A DNA stretch of 9,053 nucleotides, taken from positions 1-9,053 of the forward strand of contig JBEKIX010000114.1 in the NCBI GenBank assembly GCA_050011535.1. The letters are read 5' to 3'. Of the stretch, positions 5,992 to 9,053 are shown piece by piece. The position numbers and the translations under genes are program-made. The DNA is from JAFNAG01 sp050011535 (lineage in GTDB: Bacteria > Acidobacteriota > UBA6911). The notes below the pieces were generated by a model, which saw only the letters and a list, made by a program, of their open reading frames with translations, did not search any database and was not told the DNA's origin. Within the stretch, counting starts at the first letter, position 1, and every line of letters begins with the position of its first letter.

Positions 5992-7365
5992 ATGATCATG
6001 AACTCGGGCCGAATCGCAGTGGCGAAAGCTATGCTTGCAGTAATCCTACTTTGCCCGCTAACGGGTGGTATTGCACATGCTCAAGCATCACCGCCTTCCC
6101 GCCAGGTTCCGGTTGATAGCTTGATCTTCGATCTTAAAAATCCTGATCCGGTGCGTCGCAAGGATGCGGCGAGACTCCTGGGGGAAAACAAGGTGCAGCG
6201 GGCCACGCCGGATCTTGTGGCCGCTGCGCCGGATCCCAATGTGGACGTGCGCCGGGAAATCGTCGGCGCTCTGGATAAGATGCGCGATATGCGGGCTCTG
6301 CCTGCTTTTGTCAAGCTCAGTGCAGACTCGGATGCGTCAATCCGCGATCAGTGCATCCTCGGCTTGATTAACCTGTACATCCCACAGGGAGGAGGCCTGG
6401 TCGGCACTCTGAACAAAGTCGCCAACTTCTTCAATCCATGGTCGGACGAATGGGCGGATGTGGTGATCGAGCCGGATGTAAGAGTGGATGCGAGCGCCAT
6501 CGCGGCTCTTCGGGACCGGCTGAAAGACACGGAGGATGGCCTCCGGTTGAAGGGAGCGCGGGCACTGGGAATCCTCAAGGGAAAGGCGGCAGTCCCGGCC
6601 CTGGTCGAGGCTTTGCATCAGAGCCAGACGAACGCGATCCGTTTCGAAATCATACGTGCCATCTGCAAAATCGGCGACGTGTCGGCCGCACGCGATCTGA
6701 TGAGTTACTTGGAATACAACGATTACAAAGTTCGGAATGAAGCGGTGTATGCGATCGGGCGGCTGCGCTATCACGAAGCGACTGCGGAGATGGTACGGCT
6801 TTATGAGAAAGAATCGGCGCTGCCGGTAAAGCTGATCGACAAACCTTACCGCGAATCTCTGCTTGATGCGCTGGCCTTTATTGCGGATCCTTCCGCCTCG
6901 CCGTTGTTTACCAAGGAAAAACAGAACCAGGATGATGCGTTACGGCTGCATGCCGTGGAAGGTCTTGCACGGCTCGGAAATCGCGACATGGTTTCGGAGG
7001 TTTCGCGCGATTGGCTCCACGAATCCATCCCGCGCATCAAGACCGCGATGGCGTACGGGCTTTTTCGTATGGGACGCAGGGAGTTCCTGGACGAGGTTGT
7101 CAATAGCCTCGGGAGCAGTAAGACCGATGAGGAAGCACACATGTTTTTGCTGGAGCTCAAGGCGGACGAGTTGCCGGAACTCTATGCCGAGGTGAAGAAC
7201 AATAACGTAAATGTACGCGAGGGACTGGCCGAGGTTTTAGGTCTGATCGGCGACGAGCGCGCTCTCCCGGTCCTGCAAAGCCTGACCAGGGACGGTCGCG
7301 GCCAGATTGCTTCTCTAGCCAATCAGGCAACTCGAAATATCAATTCCCGGCTGTCACCACGTTGA
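5992..7365 (+). CDS. Secreted HEAT-repeat protein
   Basis: A 457-aa protein. Start chosen at ATG 5992 because GGAGG (5982-5986) lies 5 bases upstream; a second in-frame ATG follows at 5998, and the open frame further upstream (from 5797) overlaps the small gene before it and does not look coding. Residues 1-30 form a Sec signal peptide: a K/R-containing n-region, the core MLAVILLCPLTGGI, and cleavage near AHA-QA (30/31). The mature part is a string of about 30-residue helical pairs with HEAT-like D-P-x-V-R-x-x-A...L-G signatures: DPVRRKDAARLLGE (52-65), DPNVDVRREIVGAL (81-94), SDASIRDQCILGL (113-125), LRLKGARALGIL (184-195), NAIRFEIIRAICKIGD (214-229), YKVRNEAVYAIGRL (245-258), and more to residue 450. 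An insertion at about 131-165 breaks the repeat pattern. HEAT scaffolds mediate protein-protein contacts, and here the site would be periplasmic or extracellular. No catalytic motif is visible and the partner is unknown. Confidence 0.88.
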   Translation: MIMNSGRIAVAKAMLAVILLCPLTGGIAHAQASPPSRQVPVDSLIFDLKNPDPVRRKDAARLLGENKVQRATPDLVAAAPDPNVDVRREIVGALDKMRDMRALPAFVKLSADSDASIRDQCILGLINLYIPQGGGLVGTLNKVANFFNPWSDEWADVVIEPDVRVDASAIAALRDRLKDTEDGLRLKGARALGILKGKAAVPALVEALHQSQTNAIRFEIIRAICKIGDVSAARDLMSYLEYNDYKVRNEAVYAIGRLRYHEATAEMVRLYEKESALPVKLIDKPYRESLLDALAFIADPSASPLFTKEKQNQDDALRLHAVEGLARLGNRDMVSEVSRDWLHESIPRIKTAMAYGLFRMGRREFLDEVVNSLGSSKTDEEAHMFLLELKADELPELYAEVKNNNVNVREGLAEVLGLIGDERALPVLQSLTRDGRGQIASLANQATRNINSRLSPR

Positions 7366-7396
7366 GAGGCGGCACTAGAGAAGCAATACGTTGATC

Positions 7397-7429
7397 GTCC
7401 AAGTGGGTTTTGAGGGGTCGGGGTTGGAC
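7397..7429. other. Weak hairpin between the HEAT gene and tRNA-Val (convergent ends)
   Basis: GTCCAA (7397-7402) and TTGGAC (7424-7429) can pair across a 21-base loop, 30 bases after the HEAT gene stop and just beyond the 3' end of the oppositely oriented tRNA-Val. The loop is long and no T tract follows on either strand, so a terminator role is only a suggestion. Confidence 0.2.
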
Positions 7430-7430
7430 C

Positions 7431-7506
7431 TGGTGGGCGCCACAGGACTCGAACCTGTGACCCCTGCGGTGTGATCGCAGTGCTCTACCAGCTGAGCTAG
7501 GCGCCC
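7431..7506 (-). tRNA. tRNA-Val(CAC)
   Basis: The minus strand folds as a complete 76-nt tRNA: acceptor GGGCGCC/GGCGCCC (7 perfect pairs), D arm GCTC...GAGC with loop AGCTGGTA, anticodon stem CTGCG/CGCAG around loop ATCACAC, variable loop GGGTC, T arm ACAGG-TTCGAGT-CCTGT, discriminator A and encoded CCA (complement of 7431-7433). U33 is followed by anticodon CAC, so it reads GUG for valine. A strong promoter lies just upstream (7520-7547, minus strand). Confidence 0.96.
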
Positions 7507-7519
7507 AAGGTGCGCGTTT

Positions 7520-7547
7520 ATTTTACATGTTACAGTCCGTTTGTAAA
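7520..7547 (-). promoter_or_regulatory. Promoter of tRNA-Val
   Basis: On the minus strand TTTACA (complement of 7542-7547, 5/6 to the -35 consensus) is followed after 16 bases by TAAAAT (complement of 7520-7525, 5/6 to the -10). The mature tRNA begins 13 bases beyond the -10, the usual arrangement for a tRNA gene with a short 5' leader. Confidence 0.65.
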
Positions 7548-7549
7548 TA
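7522..7549 (+). promoter_or_regulatory. Possible opposed promoter for the TPR-like gene, overlapping the tRNA-Val promoter
   Basis: The same stretch read on the plus strand gives TTTACA (7522-7527), 16 bases, then TAAATA (7544-7549, only 3/6), which would start transcription near 7556, just before ATG 7570. TTTACA and TGTAAA form an inverted repeat, so each promoter's -35 overlaps the other's -10. The plus-strand -10 is weak, so this is tentative. Confidence 0.25.
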
Positions 7550-7569
7550 GCGATCAGGTGAGGTGGCGT

Positions 7570-8106
7570 ATGCGAACCGCAAAAATGTTGTTGCCTCTAT
7601 TGGGAATGGTTCTGTGCATGGGATCCATACGGCTATACGCGCAACAGGACGATGCCGCTAAAGAAGAGCAATACCGGGCCGATTACGATCGGTTCCAGAA
7701 GATGATGGCAATCAAGGATCCGATGAAACGCGGCGAGGAATTTGTGCAGTTTCTTAAAGATCGGCCCAAGTCCCAGCTGGAGACCTATGTCCTCCAGAAC
7801 TATTACCAGATCTTGCAGGAAGACAATGCCCAGTCAAAATGGGATGCTCTCGCGCTTCAGTCTGATGCGTTGCTGAAGGTCAGGCCGAAGGTCGGCGAGG
7901 CCTACTTTTTTTGGGGCACGGCCTTAAGACAACAAAACAAGCTGCCGGAGGCCATGGAGGCTCTGGCAAAATGTTACGTCTTGAGATGCCCTGTTTCCGA
8001 TAAGGCCAGGCAGTTCTTGGAAGTGCTCTACAAGGGAACGCACGGCGGCAAAACCACCGGATTGGATGCACTCATTGAGAAGGCCCGGAGCGCGATCACT
8101 GGTTAG
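7570..8106 (+). CDS. Exported TPR-like protein
   Basis: A 178-aa protein starting at ATG 7570, shortly after the purine-rich GAGGTGG stretch; the in-frame ATG at 7510 is rejected because it lies within the tRNA-Val leader and gives no signal peptide. Residues 1-25 look like a Sec signal peptide (MRTAK n-region, core MLLPLLGMVLCMGSI, cleavage near LYA-QQ, residues 24/25). The C at 16 does not sit in a good lipobox. The mature chain is alpha-helical and charged; residues 108-139 (VGEAYFFWGTALRQQNKLPE, then AMEALAKCYVLR) fit a tetratricopeptide repeat with W/G/A/Y/A spacing, and the preceding segment 70-103 looks like a degenerate one. Two cysteines, C135 and C140, could form a disulfide in the periplasm. 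Function is unknown, and it probably acts as a small adaptor or assembly factor. The TonB-C-like gene follows about 130 bases later but has its own promoter candidate. Confidence 0.8.
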   Translation: MRTAKMLLPLLGMVLCMGSIRLYAQQDDAAKEEQYRADYDRFQKMMAIKDPMKRGEEFVQFLKDRPKSQLETYVLQNYYQILQEDNAQSKWDALALQSDALLKVRPKVGEAYFFWGTALRQQNKLPEAMEALAKCYVLRCPVSDKARQFLEVLYKGTHGGKTTGLDALIEKARSAITG

Positions 8107-8113
8107 CCCCGTC

Positions 8114-8125
8114 GCAGCGCGCTGC
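8114..8125. repeat. 12-bp perfect palindrome after the TPR-like gene
   Basis: GCAGCGCGCTGC is fully self-complementary and lies 7 bases after the stop codon at 8106. It abuts the -35 element of the next candidate promoter. It could be a protein-binding site or part of a weak transcription end; no loop or T tract supports an intrinsic terminator. Confidence 0.3.
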
Positions 8126-8126
8126 C

Positions 8127-8155
8127 TTGAAATCGGGTTCGATCGAGCCTAAAGT
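8127..8155 (+). promoter_or_regulatory. Promoter candidate for the TonB-C-like gene
   Basis: TTGAAA (8127-8132, 5/6 to the -35 consensus) and TAAAGT (8150-8155, 4/6 to the -10) are 17 bases apart. Transcription would start near 8162, giving a leader of about 70 bases before ATG 8234. Confidence 0.45.
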
Positions 8156-8233
8156 AGATGAAGCAGGATACTGTTCCGCGCGAGAGGGTGGCAGAGAGAG
8201 CTTTCCTCTTTGTTCCCCTGGAAGTGGGGGATT

Positions 8234-8824
8234 ATGCAGCTTGCCCTTGGGTTTCTCCTTTTTGCCATTGCTCAGGCGGTTACCGTTGTTGGTCCTGGTT
8301 ATCCTCCCATGGCTGTCGACGGCGGAACCGTCGTCGCTCTCTTGCACGTTTCCGCAGGGTCCGTTTCCGGCATAGAGGTTCTGCAGGCAGATAATCCTTT
8401 CGGCGACGCCGCGAAGGCCGCTCTGTCCGGCTGGCGCTTCAAAGATTCGGACGACGGGAATGTCCTCGTTGTTTTTAGTTTTCGCGCGCCCACCCTCTAT
8501 TCCACCGGGGACTCTACGCGTCATCTGTCCGCGGCAAAACCTGTCACAGGTCTGGCTTATCCAAAAACCGTGGTCGAGCCTGCTTATCCGCCGACTTCTC
8601 AGGCCGAAGGAAGTGTGGTGCTGCGTCTCAATGTAAACGCAGAGGGATCGGTCTCGAAGGTGCGCATCGTGAAAGACCTGGGTGACATCACCGGCGCTTG
8701 CGCCGCGGCTGCCAGGAGCTGGCGTTTCATTCCAGCTCTCGACATCAAGGGAATTAGCATCCCATCGGAAGCTTATGCCGTCTGTGTCGTGCGCCGTCCA
8801 GTTTTAAAGTTGAAGCTGCCCTGA
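8234..8824 (+). CDS. Exported protein with two tandem TonB C-terminal-like domains
   Basis: A 196-aa protein if read from ATG 8234, which follows GGGGG (8226-8230) closely. An in-frame TTG at 8210 would add MFPWKWGI, giving the signal peptide a lysine, so the start is not certain. Residues 1-15 (MQLALGFLLFAIAQA) form a hydrophobic export signal or anchor with a possible cut after AQA. Two copies of the TonB_C pattern YPP-x-A...G-x-V-x-x-x-x-x-V...G-x-V...AA-x-x-x-W-R-F follow: domain 1 at about 20-85 (GYPP 22-25, GTVVALLHV 31-39, GWRF 66-69) and domain 2 at about 114-190 (AYPP 117-120, GSVVLRLNV 126-134, SWRFIPA 162-168, with two cysteines C156 and C184). A classical TonB has a cytoplasmic anchor helix and a long Pro-rich spacer before one such domain; both the spacer and the anchor's SH-L-S motif are missing. 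It may be a TonB-fold periplasmic protein rather than an energy transducer. No ExbB/ExbD or receptor gene is in the window. Confidence 0.82.
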   Translation: MQLALGFLLFAIAQAVTVVGPGYPPMAVDGGTVVALLHVSAGSVSGIEVLQADNPFGDAAKAALSGWRFKDSDDGNVLVVFSFRAPTLYSTGDSTRHLSAAKPVTGLAYPKTVVEPAYPPTSQAEGSVVLRLNVNAEGSVSKVRIVKDLGDITGACAAAARSWRFIPALDIKGISIPSEAYAVCVVRRPVLKLKLP

Positions 8825-8848
8825 GCGATGCAGCGCATTATTTCGTCA

Positions 8849-8875
8849 TCGGCATCAGGAAAAGCCTGGTGTCGA
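8849..8875 (+). terminator. Hairpin after the TonB-C-like gene, probable transcription end
   Basis: TCGGCATCAGG (8849-8859), loop AAAAG, then CCTGGTGTCGA (8865-8875) give an 11-bp stem in the plus-strand transcript, with two G-U pairs and no mismatch. In the minus-strand transcript those two become C-A mismatches, so the hairpin suits the plus-strand gene ending at 8824. No T tract follows; a short second stem GAGCG/CGCTC (8874-8887) overlaps its base. Confidence 0.4.
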
Positions 8876-8912
8876 GCGCAATCGCTCTGCTGATGAGAAT
8901 TCAAGAAGAAGA

Positions 8913-8988
<76 letters not shown>

Positions 8989-9053
8989 ACTTTTCCGTTC
9001 CGCCATGTCCTGCAAACGGATCAGATATTATTACTTATGGACGTTAAGGTGTC

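Noticed and set aside
7510..7569. Longer N-terminus of the TPR-like protein
   Set aside because: It would start inside the tRNA-Val leader, lacks a ribosome site and puts residues before an otherwise good signal peptide.
8135..8144. GGGTTCGATC resembling a tRNA T loop
   Set aside because: No acceptor strand, CCA or anticodon arm around it, and it lies in the spacer of a good promoter candidate; chance match.

Overview
The window looks like chromosome from a soil-type, moderately GC-rich bacterium, most probably an acidobacterium. The main reason is the PadR regulator translationally coupled to an 8-TM, ATPase-less MacB-type permease, a pairing that is hugely expanded in Acidobacteriota. The secreted HEAT, TPR and TonB-C-like proteins fit a diderm. 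This assignment is inference from gene content, because no 16S or other marker is present.

Layout. (1) 1-1388: the 3' end of an NAD(P)-binding atypical SDR protein, then a complete classical SDR oxidoreductase, same strand, 33 bp apart, very GC-rich. (2) 1389-1798: no convincing intact gene; the minus strand holds a protein-like stretch that may be a decayed gene. (3) 1798-1843: the exact 3' half (anticodon loop to CCA) of a tRNA-Gly(CCC) with no 5' half. This is the classic scar left where a tyrosine-recombinase element integrates into a tRNA gene; by tRNA polarity the element lies to the left, so the SDR genes are probably island cargo and the DNA to the right is the older chromosome. (4) 1844-2278: gene-poor, with a likely VOC-domain remnant on the minus strand and an inverted repeat that covers the ribosome-binding site of the next gene. 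(5) 2279-5367: PadR regulator and permease, overlapping by ATGA. (6) 5633-7365: a 73-aa Cys/His zinc-ribbon-like protein and a secreted HEAT-repeat protein. (7) 7431-7506: tRNA-Val(CAC), minus strand, with a good promoter. (8) 7570-8824: a secreted TPR-like protein and a protein made of two tandem TonB C-terminal-like domains. (9) 8913-8988: tRNA-Ala(CGC), minus strand.

Functionally, the PadR/permease pair is a self-contained regulatory-export unit. The HEAT, TPR and double TonB-C proteins all carry export signals and are built from protein-protein interaction or peptidoglycan/TonB-type modules, so an envelope role is plausible, but nothing in the window fixes a substrate. I saw no CRISPR array, transposase, integrase, rRNA or complete known defence system. 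The most notable non-coding signals are the tRNA-Gly scar and the Shine-Dalgarno-covering inverted repeat ahead of padR.
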